This document shows positions 7,060 through 15,110 of a stretch of DNA of 38,573 nucleotides, piece after piece. The stretch is from Candidatus Alistipes equi. Lineage in GTDB: Bacteria > Bacteroidota > Bacteroidia > Bacteroidales > Rikenellaceae. The translations under genes were made by a program, and so were the position numbers. Under the pieces are notes generated by a model, which saw nothing but the letters and a program-made list of their open reading frames with translations, was not told the origin of the DNA and did not search any database. Within the stretch, counting starts at the first letter, position 1, and each line of letters starts with the position of its first letter. The stretch is from the NCBI GenBank assembly GCA_018065435.1, contig JAGHTK010000136.1, positions 1 through 38,573 on the forward strand, read 5' to 3'.

Positions 7060-9161
7060 ATGATGGTACAGTAGTGGCACCGCAAGGTACGGCCCTTGCT
7101 TTAGAGGAATCTATCACCTCACCGCAAGGTACGGCTCTTGCCTTAGAGGAAACCGTCGCTTCGCCTCAGGGTACAGCCCTCGTTTCAGGCGTGTCATTAG
7201 ATGATACCTCCAATCGTTCGTCTGAAAAGTTGATTAATAGTGCAGATTTTCAAGGAAAACTTATAGGTTCTGGTACGGAAGCTGAAATTTTTCTTGTTAC
7301 TTACAATGGTCAACCGACCGTGATGAAACTCTTCAAGAAAGGCTTTTCGCCTAACAAAAAAGTTCTTCCTTATCTAAGAAGGATTAAAAAGTCAGCATCG
7401 GTCGTTAAGGTCCTTCAGACGGGCATAAGAGATGGTCGAGAGTATGAACTAATGCCTTATTTTAAGAATGGTTCGGTAGCTAACTTTGACCTTCGTGGTA
7501 ATGCGGATGCGATTCTTGGCATTGTCCTTCAGATGGCAATAACACTTGATTCGATTCATGCGGCTGGAATTGTACATAAAGACGTTAAGCCTGCTAACAT
7601 TTTGATAGAGGATAGCAATCTGTGGACGTGCTATTTATGCGATTTTGGAATAGCCGATTTATTAAATGGAGGGCGTGCCGTTACAAAGCAGTCGCGTACT
7701 CCAATTTATGCTGCTCCCGAGATATACGATCCGAAGAAGGCTGTCGCACGCATTGATGGTCAGGATATGTTTGAAATTACGCCTGCGGCTGATTTCTATG
7801 CCCTTGGAATGACGGCACTAAGTTTATGGCTTGGTGAAAATGAAATCCGTGATATGGAGCAGGAAATGGCCTTTCTTAAACTCTCGGGTAAACTTAAGGC
7901 TCCTAGTGATATGCCTTCGCCATTGAAGGAAATCGTAAACGGACTTCTTGAGCGTTATCCTTCAAGGCGCTTTCGACTTAAAAACATTGAAAAACTCTTC
8001 GGGGATGAAACTTCGGGACCATTCATTATGCGTCTTTACCTAAATCCCCTTTGTGATATTTCCCTTAATGGTAATCCCACTTCCCCGGACTATCTTGGTT
8101 CTTCACAGAAAATGGGGCATTTCATAAACGAAATCTACAAAAATTACGTTTTGGATAACTATCCCCTGCCTTTGGAAGATGTAGATTTATGCTCTTGCAT
8201 TCTTATAAGTTTTCAAGAGTATGAGAATTCCTATATGGAACGCTTTTTTCAGGGCAAATGTGGACACTACGATAATCTGGACAGATGGATGCGTTATTGT
8301 ACAGACTGGACAACGCAGGATAATGAAAGAAAGGCAGGCCCCAAGGACGATGAGACACGCTTTGAAATTTCCATAATGAAGACCATTGCAGGATTTGGGC
8401 ATGTGCCGGAATATACCTTTGAGGATACAGGTGAAACCATACGCTCCATAAAGGAACTTGACGAGGTTCGAGCCAATCGAAAAGCAGCCCTAGAAAAAGG
8501 CTTGAAGGGGTGGCTTGCAGTTCAATATCACGAAAATCCATCTGCAGATCTTTCGAAAAAGTATACTTATGAGCATCTTCTAAAGGATTATCTGGAAAAG
8601 ATAGGCGAGATTGATTCTGAGGATGTAGAATACGAACTTTTTAGCACCGCATCACAGGCCGTTGTTGAACTATACGAAAGCCAGGTGCAGGCCATAAAAA
8701 AGTTAAGACGTTGCACTATGATTCAAACCCTGCTTGGTATCATATTTATCATTCTGCCTCTTTTGATAGTTCTTCTTGCAGCGGGTACAATGCTTAAAAT
8801 TCTTGCCGGAATCATCCTTGTAATGTCATTTTTGAAGGTCTTCTTTTACAGGAATTCCAATTCGGTAAAACTTTCATCTTTGAAGGTGGCGGATGAGGAA
8901 CAGTCCTTGGTGGAACCTCTCTACTTCGCATTTTCGAATGAGGATAATTTTGATTCATCGTTGAATGAACAACTCTCCGAGGATGACATTATTTCATGGA
9001 CACGCTTCGTTCAGCGAAGACGTAGTCGTTTATTGCTCTACATTCTGATTACATTCTTCTTTTTCATTGTCGCAGCATATGTCGATACTGAAAATGATGA
9101 TTCGGCACGTAGTAAGGTAAAAACAGAAAAACAGATAGAAAAGAATGGGAAAGTGCATTAG
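7056..9161 (+). CDS. Membrane-anchored Ser/Thr protein kinase with N-terminal PQGTALALEE repeats
   Basis: The 701-aa protein has a canonical Hanks-type kinase domain at about residues 66-330: glycine loop IGSGTEAEIF, lysine in VMKLF (K91), HKDVKPANIL (D176, N181), DFG (196-198), APE (220-222) and DFYALG. Before it, residues 8-45 contain three copies of a 14-residue unit, (A/S)PQGTALALEE. After it comes a helical region of about 220 residues, then two membrane segments near 553-596, one near 656-675, and a basic tail. The kinase domain is probably cytoplasmic. The start overlaps the zinc-ribbon gene by ATGA, and the end overlaps the AAA gene by 17 bases. All core catalytic residues are intact, so it should be active. 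Likely partners are the FHA and PP2C proteins of the same operon. Confidence 0.92.
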   Translation: MNDGTVVAPQGTALALEESITSPQGTALALEETVASPQGTALVSGVSLDDTSNRSSEKLINSADFQGKLIGSGTEAEIFLVTYNGQPTVMKLFKKGFSPNKKVLPYLRRIKKSASVVKVLQTGIRDGREYELMPYFKNGSVANFDLRGNADAILGIVLQMAITLDSIHAAGIVHKDVKPANILIEDSNLWTCYLCDFGIADLLNGGRAVTKQSRTPIYAAPEIYDPKKAVARIDGQDMFEITPAADFYALGMTALSLWLGENEIRDMEQEMAFLKLSGKLKAPSDMPSPLKEIVNGLLERYPSRRFRLKNIEKLFGDETSGPFIMRLYLNPLCDISLNGNPTSPDYLGSSQKMGHFINEIYKNYVLDNYPLPLEDVDLCSCILISFQEYENSYMERFFQGKCGHYDNLDRWMRYCTDWTTQDNERKAGPKDDETRFEISIMKTIAGFGHVPEYTFEDTGETIRSIKELDEVRANRKAALEKGLKGWLAVQYHENPSADLSKKYTYEHLLKDYLEKIGEIDSEDVEYELFSTASQAVVELYESQVQAIKKLRRCTMIQTLLGIIFIILPLLIVLLAAGTMLKILAGIILVMSFLKVFFYRNSNSVKLSSLKVADEEQSLVEPLYFAFSNEDNFDSSLNEQLSEDDIISWTRFVQRRRSRLLLYILITFFFFIVAAYVDTENDDSARSKVKTEKQIEKNGKVH
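7077..7196 (+). repeat. Three tandem 42-bp in-frame repeats in the kinase gene
   Basis: Units begin at 7077, 7119 and 7161, each with CCNCARGGTACNGC. They encode APQGTALALEESIT, SPQGTALALEETVA and SPQGTALVSGVS. The third is shorter and diverged. A conserved Thr (PQGT) and further Thr/Ser residues make them candidate phospho-sites. Confidence 0.85.
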
Positions 9162-11592
9162 TTGCGGTAAGATGAACCGCAAGGAGGCTCTGTTTTGTCG
9201 ATATTGCGGGATTCCAATTCAGAAGCCATCACGTTATGGTGATCTTTTTGGCAAGAAAAATATCGAGGAAGAACTTGATAAGTTCTCATCACGAGCTTCA
9301 CTTTCGACGAAACTTAAAGACCTTGCCGCCAGAGGACGAATTGGAATGGATGCTGTTATATATGGCGATACGGGAACAGGTAAGCGCTTCGTTGCCATGG
9401 CTCTTTTCAAGATATTGCTTAAAGAAAAGTATGTTACCGCATCCTTGCCAACTTTTGTCGATGCTTCGGATTTTAACGAATGGATGAAAAATTTGGATGC
9501 CAATCTTCAAAGCGTGAAGGATGGTGTTCTTATTATTACAAATGCACAAAAACTCGTTCCTGGAGAGTTCGCATCGACGGTAGGTGTGTTGGATCGCATA
9601 TTCGCTCGAATGAAATCCTCACCTTCGACAATGCCCGTGGTATTCTTGTGCGGGTTAAAGCAGGGTCTGGAACATTTTTTGGAGTGCAATCCGGATATTG
9701 CAGCTCTGTTCGAATTCCGTTTTAGGCTCAATGCCATGGAACAGAAACAGATAACGACACTTACCATTAACAAGCTTAGTGAAGATTTTCGTCTGGGTAT
9801 AGAAACCGACGCCGCAACGCGTCTTGAAAAACGTGTCGAATGGATTTTAAGGGAGGATGAACCTGTGGCAAAAAATGGTCATCTTTGCTCGCTGCTTGCT
9901 CAAGAAGCGGCCGTTGCAGCCTTAAGCGCGGGACGAAAAAAAATCCTTTCGCAGGATATTCAGGGAAAAATATTTGAACCACGAACCGAAGAGGAAATTT
10001 GGCGAGAGTTGGATGGATTTATAGGAATGGACTCCGTCAAACGGGAAATACATGCAATAATAGATGCCATAAAGGATGCTTCTAGAGATGGCTCTAAAAT
10101 GAAGGTCAAAGACCACTATGTATTTACCGGAAATCCAGGTACGGGAAAGACAACCATAGCGCGTATCTTTTCGGATGTGCTTTGCTCGCTTGGTATTCTG
10201 CCCAAGGGACAATTCGTTGAACTTGCTGGAAAGGATCTTATTGCGGATGTGATTGGAGGCTCGGAACGTAACGTTCAACATGCCGTGGATCGTGCCATGG
10301 GAGGAGTTCTTTTTATTGATGAGGCATATGGCCTTAACGATGGACAATTTGGTCAGGCGGCAATTGATAAACTTCTTCCTATTGTTGAGAACAAACGAGG
10401 AGAGTTTGTCTGCATTATTGCAGGTTATAGCCGTGAGATGCGAGATTTTATGAAGGCCAATTCGGGTCTTGAGTCACGTTTTAACAAGACAATTGACTTC
10501 CCGGATTACAATTCGGAGGAACTTGCTCAAATATTTGAAACGATGGCCAAAAAGCAAGGCTATGTGCTGGATGTGGAGACTTCCCAAAAACTTCGCATCG
10601 TAACGGAGAAAATGTACAATAGCCGTTCGGAAAATTTTGGTAATGCCCGTGATGTGAGAAATATGCTTCAAAGGGCGGAGGAGAGGCGCCGTGAACGTCT
10701 TCGTACAATGACTGAAGATGAAATAAGAAAAGAAGGCAAAAGGCTTACCTATTTGGATATTGCAGGAAAGGAAGCGCTTTCAGAAATATCGCTAAAGGAT
10801 GTTATGCTAGAGTTGGATTCTCTGGTAGGACTCGAGGGCGTGAAACGAAATATTCGTTCTCTTGCAGCTTCTGTTAATCGAGAGCAAAAACTTGCTATGG
10901 CCGAAGGCCGTACACCTTCAATCAACGTCGGACATTATCTTTTCCTTGGAAATCCTGGCACGGGAAAGACAACCGTAGCCCGTCTTATGGGTAAGATGCT
11001 CTGTGCGTTAAAACTAATTCCAAGAGCTGATGTTACGGAAGTTTTACGTGATGACTTAGTAGCTGGATATCAGGGCCAAACAGCTCAGAAGACCAAGAAG
11101 GCTGTAATGGATGTCATGGGAGGAGTTCTCTTTATTGATGAGGCGTATTCACTTTCAAGTGGCATGGGAGATACTTTTGGACAGGAATGTATAAACACAT
11201 TGGTTCCTTTGCTGGAGAACTACAAGGGGAAGTTCGTGTGCATTGCCGCTGGTTATACCGTAGAAATGCAGGAGTTTCTGGATGCAAACTCTGGAATGAA
11301 ATCAAGATTCCGTAACCGCATCGATTTTGAAGATTACAATGCGGAGGATATGCTCAAAATATTTGAAATGCAGTCTAAAAGTCATGGTCTGATAATAAGC
11401 AGTGATGCCCGTGAGGCGGTGGCTGAAAAACTTAGGACGATGTATGAAAATCGTTCAAGGGACTTTGCAAATGCTCGAGAAGTTCGTAATTTGTTGGATG
11501 ATATTCGCAACAGGATGGCCATACGTCTTATGGATAAGGAAGATGCTTCGTTGCAGGAATTGAAAACAATAGAGGTGGAGGATGTGATATGA
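9145..11592 (+). CDS. Zinc-ribbon protein with three AAA+ modules of the CbxX/CfqX type
   Basis: This 815-aa protein opens with a zinc ribbon (C4, C7, C18, C21). Three ATPase modules follow. Module 1 has Walker A GDTGTGKR (74-81), but its Walker B position reads VLIITNAQK and lacks the DE pair. Module 2 has GNPGTGKTT (329-337) and VLFIDEA (388-394), with a probable arginine finger in ESRF. Module 3 has GNPGTGKTT (602-610), VLFIDEA (661-667) and KSRF. Modules 2 and 3 resemble CbbX (rubisco activase) and the EccA ATPase of ESX systems, which are hexameric remodellers. Module 1 probably binds ATP but hydrolyses poorly. It overlaps the kinase by 17 bases and the FHA gene by ATGA. The substrate is unknown; no rubisco or ESX genes are in view. 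Confidence 0.9.
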   Translation: MGKCISCGKMNRKEALFCRYCGIPIQKPSRYGDLFGKKNIEEELDKFSSRASLSTKLKDLAARGRIGMDAVIYGDTGTGKRFVAMALFKILLKEKYVTASLPTFVDASDFNEWMKNLDANLQSVKDGVLIITNAQKLVPGEFASTVGVLDRIFARMKSSPSTMPVVFLCGLKQGLEHFLECNPDIAALFEFRFRLNAMEQKQITTLTINKLSEDFRLGIETDAATRLEKRVEWILREDEPVAKNGHLCSLLAQEAAVAALSAGRKKILSQDIQGKIFEPRTEEEIWRELDGFIGMDSVKREIHAIIDAIKDASRDGSKMKVKDHYVFTGNPGTGKTTIARIFSDVLCSLGILPKGQFVELAGKDLIADVIGGSERNVQHAVDRAMGGVLFIDEAYGLNDGQFGQAAIDKLLPIVENKRGEFVCIIAGYSREMRDFMKANSGLESRFNKTIDFPDYNSEELAQIFETMAKKQGYVLDVETSQKLRIVTEKMYNSRSENFGNARDVRNMLQRAEERRRERLRTMTEDEIRKEGKRLTYLDIAGKEALSEISLKDVMLELDSLVGLEGVKRNIRSLAASVNREQKLAMAEGRTPSINVGHYLFLGNPGTGKTTVARLMGKMLCALKLIPRADVTEVLRDDLVAGYQGQTAQKTKKAVMDVMGGVLFIDEAYSLSSGMGDTFGQECINTLVPLLENYKGKFVCIAAGYTVEMQEFLDANSGMKSRFRNRIDFEDYNAEDMLKIFEMQSKSHGLIISSDAREAVAEKLRTMYENRSRDFANAREVRNLLDDIRNRMAIRLMDKEDASLQELKTIEVEDVI

Positions 11593-12056
11593 GTTTGAAT
11601 TGTCCATACTGTAGGGCTCAGATTTGTGATGATAGCCGTTTTTGTGATCAGTGCGGAAAGAAACTTTCTTTTTGCCCAGAATGCCTAAAGCCAGTGCGTG
11701 GTACGGAATGTCCTGCCTGCGGTTCGGATGCGGTAGATGCAGAAGAGTATTTCGCTAGCAAGGAAACGAAAAAAGAGGAACAACTTTTTCTTGATGGCAA
11801 TGGACTTCACCTTCCACTGCAAGAAGGTGTTTTCGGACGTCGTGATGGTATCTATCCGGAATTTTCAAAGGATATCTATGTCTCGGGTAGACATGGAGAG
11901 CTAAGAAGACTTAATGGGGTGTGGCAAATTCGCGATTTGGGAAGCACCAATGGTACTTTTCTGAATGATGTAAGACTTCAGAAAGATGTTTGGACTAATC
12001 TTAAGTGCGAAGATAAATTGAAAATAGCAACCAAATTGTATATTGTTCAGCCATGA
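11589..12056 (+). CDS. Double zinc-ribbon FHA-domain protein
   Basis: The 155-aa protein has two N-terminal zinc ribbons (C5/C8/C19/C22 and C29/C32/C41/C44) and a C-terminal FHA domain from about residue 68. The FHA core is visible: FGRR (82-85), VSGRHGEL (98-105) and GSTNGTFLN (118-126). In the family these residues contact phosphothreonine. It should read phosphorylation by the kinase two genes upstream. ATGA overlaps on both sides bind it tightly to the AAA and phosphatase genes. Confidence 0.92.
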   Translation: MSLNCPYCRAQICDDSRFCDQCGKKLSFCPECLKPVRGTECPACGSDAVDAEEYFASKETKKEEQLFLDGNGLHLPLQEGVFGRRDGIYPEFSKDIYVSGRHGELRRLNGVWQIRDLGSTNGTFLNDVRLQKDVWTNLKCEDKLKIATKLYIVQP

Positions 12057-12829
12057 GACTTTGTATCAATGCCGTTTCTGAATGCGGTCCTATACGTGAA
12101 AAAAACGAGGATATGATATCCTTGGGAGGGGAACTTCTGCGTGATGGAAGGATCTCGACAACGGTTGAATTCTCACCAAAGGAGAACTATTACCTTCTTG
12201 TTGCGGATGGTATGGGTGGACATGAAGGTGGAGCGCGTGCAAGTCGTATGGCATTGGAAGGCTGGAAACAATCTTTCGAACTGGAAGAAATTTCTGCCAG
12301 CGATTTTTTACAAACGGCCACAAGTTCCATTCGCCGTATTTCCCAAAAGATGAATATTCTATCTTGGGAAGAGCAACAGGTACGTTATATGGGAACCACC
12401 CTTACAGGAATTGTATGGATGGCCGATAGTGTATGGCTTATAAATTCTGGCGATAGCAGAACGTATCTTATGCGGGATGGATGCATACAACAGATTTCCT
12501 ATGATGACGAGGACTCTCGAGGATTTCTTACAAACTGCATTGGAGCCGGTGTCGATACCATGCTTTCTGTTGTTGATATGACAGAGAGAATCAAAGAAGA
12601 TGATGTTATTCTGGTGTGTTCCGACGGACTGAGTGATGTTTCTTCGGATGATTACCTGGAGTATTTTCTCTTAAATAGCGAACATCCAGCCGAAGATTTG
12701 ATGGAATGGGCAATAAAACAGGGCTCGAGAGATAATATAAGCATAATAGCGGCTAGAGTTGGAGAAGGCAACTTTCCAATGGTAGATTTGGATGAGGATG
12801 ACAATGGGCGTTATGATGCATGGGCTTAA
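12053..12829 (+). CDS. PP2C-family Ser/Thr protein phosphatase
   Basis: The 258-aa protein has the PP2C (PPM) metal-site motifs in order: REKNEDM (15-21), VADGMGGHEGG (50-60), a central NSGDSRTYL, then CSDGLSD and RDNISIIAARV near the end. Length fits stand-alone bacterial PP2C enzymes of the Stp/PrpC type, with no membrane segment. It would remove phosphate from targets of the co-encoded kinase, resetting the FHA-read signal. Its start overlaps the FHA gene by ATGA. Confidence 0.93.
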   Translation: MRLCINAVSECGPIREKNEDMISLGGELLRDGRISTTVEFSPKENYYLLVADGMGGHEGGARASRMALEGWKQSFELEEISASDFLQTATSSIRRISQKMNILSWEEQQVRYMGTTLTGIVWMADSVWLINSGDSRTYLMRDGCIQQISYDDEDSRGFLTNCIGAGVDTMLSVVDMTERIKEDDVILVCSDGLSDVSSDDYLEYFLLNSEHPAEDLMEWAIKQGSRDNISIIAARVGEGNFPMVDLDEDDNGRYDAWA

Positions 12830-12839
12830 GCAGACTACT

Positions 12840-13463
12840 ATGGCAATAGAACTTAAATTCTTAAAGACAGAAGAAGATTTGACTGGGAAAAGCAAATGGT
12901 GGGGCTTCCCGGATTTGCCTGAGGATGTGGACTATCCCGAACTTAGGCTAGAGGATGGATATTCTGATCCGCTTACTTTTATTTGTCAGATTAGGTGTGA
13001 GGATATAGCGCCGTATGATACTCTGGGACTTCTTCCAAAAGAGGGAATGCTTTGGTTTTTCGCTGCTCTAGACTATTTTCTTGGTGATATGGATGCTGAA
13101 TCGAACCCTGGAATGGGCGAGTGGCGTGAATCATATTTTAGGGTTCTATATAGTCGAAATATAGAGAATCTGCATACACACAAAATTCTTTACGATGATG
13201 GACAAGTGGCTGTAATGCCTGCTGAAAAACTTTCTTTTGCACATTGTGACGACTATAATTACAATATACGTCTTCTAGGACAACCTTATTTGGATGAAAT
13301 TAAAGAACACTATCCCAATTATGTATCACTTCTTCAAATTGATGGTAATGATGATTGGAATTTGCGTTTTTACGACTGTGGCATGTTGTGCATGTTGCTC
13401 GAAGAAGAAGACCTTAAAAATTGCAGATTCCAAAATACAAAATGTTACTTACACTCGTTCTGA
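12840..13463 (+). CDS. DUF1963 (YwqG-like) protein
   Basis: I start this at ATG 12840 (MAIELKFLK), 10 bases after the phosphatase stop. The ORF-track start at 12792 would run through the phosphatase end. The 207-aa product has KWWGFPDLPEDVDYP, a FICQIRCEDIAPYD segment, LPKEGMLWFF and the late FRFYDCGML-like strand, the usual landmarks of DUF1963. The family's biochemical role is not known to me. It ends 10 bases before the next gene and most likely belongs to the same transcript. Confidence 0.75.
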   Translation: MAIELKFLKTEEDLTGKSKWWGFPDLPEDVDYPELRLEDGYSDPLTFICQIRCEDIAPYDTLGLLPKEGMLWFFAALDYFLGDMDAESNPGMGEWRESYFRVLYSRNIENLHTHKILYDDGQVAVMPAEKLSFAHCDDYNYNIRLLGQPYLDEIKEHYPNYVSLLQIDGNDDWNLRFYDCGMLCMLLEEEDLKNCRFQNTKCYLHSF

Positions 13464-13473
13464 TTCATTAGCT

Positions 13474-14058
13474 ATGGATGAAAAAATAGAAGAACTTCTT
13501 GTACTCAGTAAACAGATTGCAGACAATGCACAGCAGGGTAGCGATTTGTGGCGCAATTTAAGGCTAGTGAAAGAGGTCTATGAAAAACTTGTAAGCTTAC
13601 CCTTGGACTATAATGAGGAGGTAAATGCTCCAAATAGGGTAGAATTCATAGAAAATCTTCTTAGTTGTGTCAATGAACTAGATATGCCAAGAGCATCACT
13701 TCGAATGCGTGAATACCAAAAATCCATATTGGAAAGCTTGCCTAGTTGTAAGGTTGAAATAAAGAGCATCGATGGTGACATCCAACTACTTCGAGACTAT
13801 TTGAATATGAAAATATCGGTCAAGGAGTGGTGCCAGAAATATGGTCGTCATCTTCTTTTTGATGATGTGGAACGCTCGCTTAAGTGGGAGGAAAACATCT
13901 TTGAAGTGGAACAGGAAATAAATAAGGAACTTCAAAATGAGCCACGAGGTATGGGATTTTGCTTTGTGTACTGGTCAAAAAAGCGTTCTGCACTTCTTCG
14001 GCGTGGAATTGAATGGCGAAGCCCACGTGTTATGAATCCAAGGGTAATGTTTGACTGA
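13474..14058 (+). CDS. Unknown helical protein, last gene of the signalling operon
   Basis: The ORF track starts at 13294 inside the DUF1963 gene. The ATG at 13474 (MDEKIEELLVLSKQ) lies 10 bases after the DUF1963 stop and is the better start, giving 194 aa. The product is mostly charged helix with no signal peptide, membrane segment or cysteine cluster. I recognise no family. Position and spacing tie it to the operon; its role is open. A shorter ORF overlapping its end (14051-14236) shows no protein-like features and is not called. Confidence 0.6.
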   Translation: MDEKIEELLVLSKQIADNAQQGSDLWRNLRLVKEVYEKLVSLPLDYNEEVNAPNRVEFIENLLSCVNELDMPRASLRMREYQKSILESLPSCKVEIKSIDGDIQLLRDYLNMKISVKEWCQKYGRHLLFDDVERSLKWEENIFEVEQEINKELQNEPRGMGFCFVYWSKKRSALLRRGIEWRSPRVMNPRVMFD

Positions 14059-14146
14059 CTTTCTTTGTGTGACATACAACGACCTTTATTTCAACGTAGG
14101 GCCTTCTGTTGTGATAGTCAAAATTATAAGAATAAAGCCATATACA

Positions 14147-14209
14147 CGTAAACTCCAAATTTTAATGCACAAATTCTGGAAATTAGTTTACCAAAATAAG
14201 GAGTTTACG
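14147..14209. repeat. Inverted repeat CGTAAACTCC / GGAGTTTACG
   Basis: Ten perfectly paired bases (14147-14156 and 14200-14209) are separated by 43 bases, with further partial pairing outside (ATATACA / GTATAC). It lies about 90 bases after the last operon gene. It may be a transcript-end structure or a trace of an inserted element; no T-run follows directly. Confidence 0.6.
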
Positions 14210-14257
14210 TATACAGAAGAAAAAGGAACTGGATGACATCATTGATTTCCATAAACC

Positions 14258-14326
14258 TTAAATTCCGTTGATTTTAGGGAATACAAGTTTGCTTGGCTCA
14301 TCTATAATGCCTAACGCCTTAGCCAT
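14258..14326 (-). CDS. Possible 22-aa small ORF with a strong ribosome binding site
   Basis: On the minus strand AAGGAGGAGGCC precedes ATG at 14326, and the ORF MAKALGIIDEPSKLVFPKI... ends at TAA (14258-14260). A full AGGAGG is uncommon before Bacteroidetes genes, so it stands out. The peptide matches nothing I know. It could be the start of a broken gene or chance. Confidence 0.25.
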   Translation of the reverse strand: MAKALGIIDEPSKLVFPKINGI

Positions 14327-14480
14327 GGCCTCCTCCTTGTTAGAAAGAGGATCCGATTTCCAAGACTGAACCTGATTATAAGAATATTCTGGAGTGGGCA
14401 ACTATCATCAGCTACAATCTAATAAGGATGGATGGCATCACAATGTGTGTTCCTGAAACTAGAATGCCGATAGGTTAAGA

Positions 14481-14591
14481 ATGTCGGCTACGATAGCGAT
14501 AAAAATTAGAAAGATTTTACGTTCTCAAAACATTTCTCAGGTTGAGCTCCCGGATGAGATGCATGATTCAGGACTTAACTTAAAAAAGTGA
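14481..14591 (+). pseudogene. Short HTH (XRE-like) remnant
   Basis: The 36-aa ORF MSATIAIKIRKILRSQNISQ... then VELPDEM resembles the first two helices of an XRE-type HTH (KIRKxLRxxxISQxELAxxM), but it stops before the rest of the domain. It is probably the leftover of a regulator or antitoxin gene. A chance resemblance is possible at this length. Confidence 0.35.
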
Positions 14592-14618
14592 CGCTGGGAA
14601 AGAAATATCCCAGCGTCA
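14589..14618 (-). terminator. Terminator of the biotin-carboxyltransferase gene
   Basis: TGACGCTGGGA and TCCCAGCGTCA form a perfect 11-bp stem with an 8-base loop. On the minus strand it is followed by CTTTTTT. It lies about 20 bases after the stop at 14640. Confidence 0.88.
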
Positions 14619-14639
14619 ACTCTATTAGCGAAATTAGAA

Positions 14640-15110
14640 TTATCCAATAATCATAATCACTGCATCACTCTGAATGCTTTCGCCTTCCGTAGCAACTATC
14701 TGCTTAACTTCTCCAGCGTAATCAGATGTGATAGAGTTTTCCATCTTCATGGCTTCCAATACGGCAACCTCTTGTCCGGCACTTACTTTATCACCTACCT
14801 TGACCTTAAGCTGTATTAAACGTCCTGGAAGTGGAGCGGTTACTTTATTTCCGGCAACGGCCTGTACCTTTGGAGCTTCTACCGTAGCACCCTTTTCACC
14901 AACTTCAATTAGTATGGCATCAGTCTGCACATTATCACCAACAGATACAAGAATTTGCTTTACAACACCTGCTACATCAGAAGTAATGGAGTTCTCCATC
15001 TTCATAGCTTCAAGTATTGCAACTTCTTCACCGGCCTTGATTTCCTGACCAACCTTGACTTTAAGGTCTATCACCTTGCCTGGAAGTGGAGCTACGACAG
15101 TTTTACCAGT
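14640..15110 (-). repeat. Tandem duplication encoding the two biotinyl domains
   Basis: The two copies encode APLPGKVIDLKVKVGQ and APLPGRLIQLKVKVGD, both continuing to EAMKMENSITSD and AGxVKQI. At the protein level they are clearly homologous over about 67 residues, separated by a linker of about 14. Silent differences suggest the duplication is not very recent. Confidence 0.85.

Larger units (their letters stand above)
14059..14639. other. 581-bp gap with decayed sequence and inverted repeats
   Basis: No intact gene is seen. The gap holds a long-arm inverted repeat (14147-14209), a 22-codon minus-strand ORF with a strong Shine-Dalgarno (14258-14326), a short HTH-like ORF (14481-14591) and the terminator of the next gene. 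The mixture suggests remnants of lost genes. Confidence 0.6.

Noticed and set aside
9922-10347. 141-codon minus-strand ORF
   Set aside because: Antisense to the triple-AAA gene, no recognisable protein features.
13294-13473. N-terminal extension of the last operon gene, with a cysteine-rich hydrophobic stretch resembling a lipoprotein signal
   Set aside because: It is encoded out of frame inside the clear DUF1963 gene; the apparent signal comes from that overlap, and ATG 13474 fits the operon spacing.
4711-14058. Type VI secretion regulatory cluster (PpkA/PppA/Fha)
   Set aside because: Kinase, PP2C and FHA are shared, but no sheath, tube, ClpV or baseplate gene occurs in the window, and the AAA protein is CbxX-like, not ClpV.
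14051-14236. 61-codon ORF after the signalling operon
   Set aside because: Overlaps the previous stop, contains an inverted-repeat arm, and its residues show no domain.
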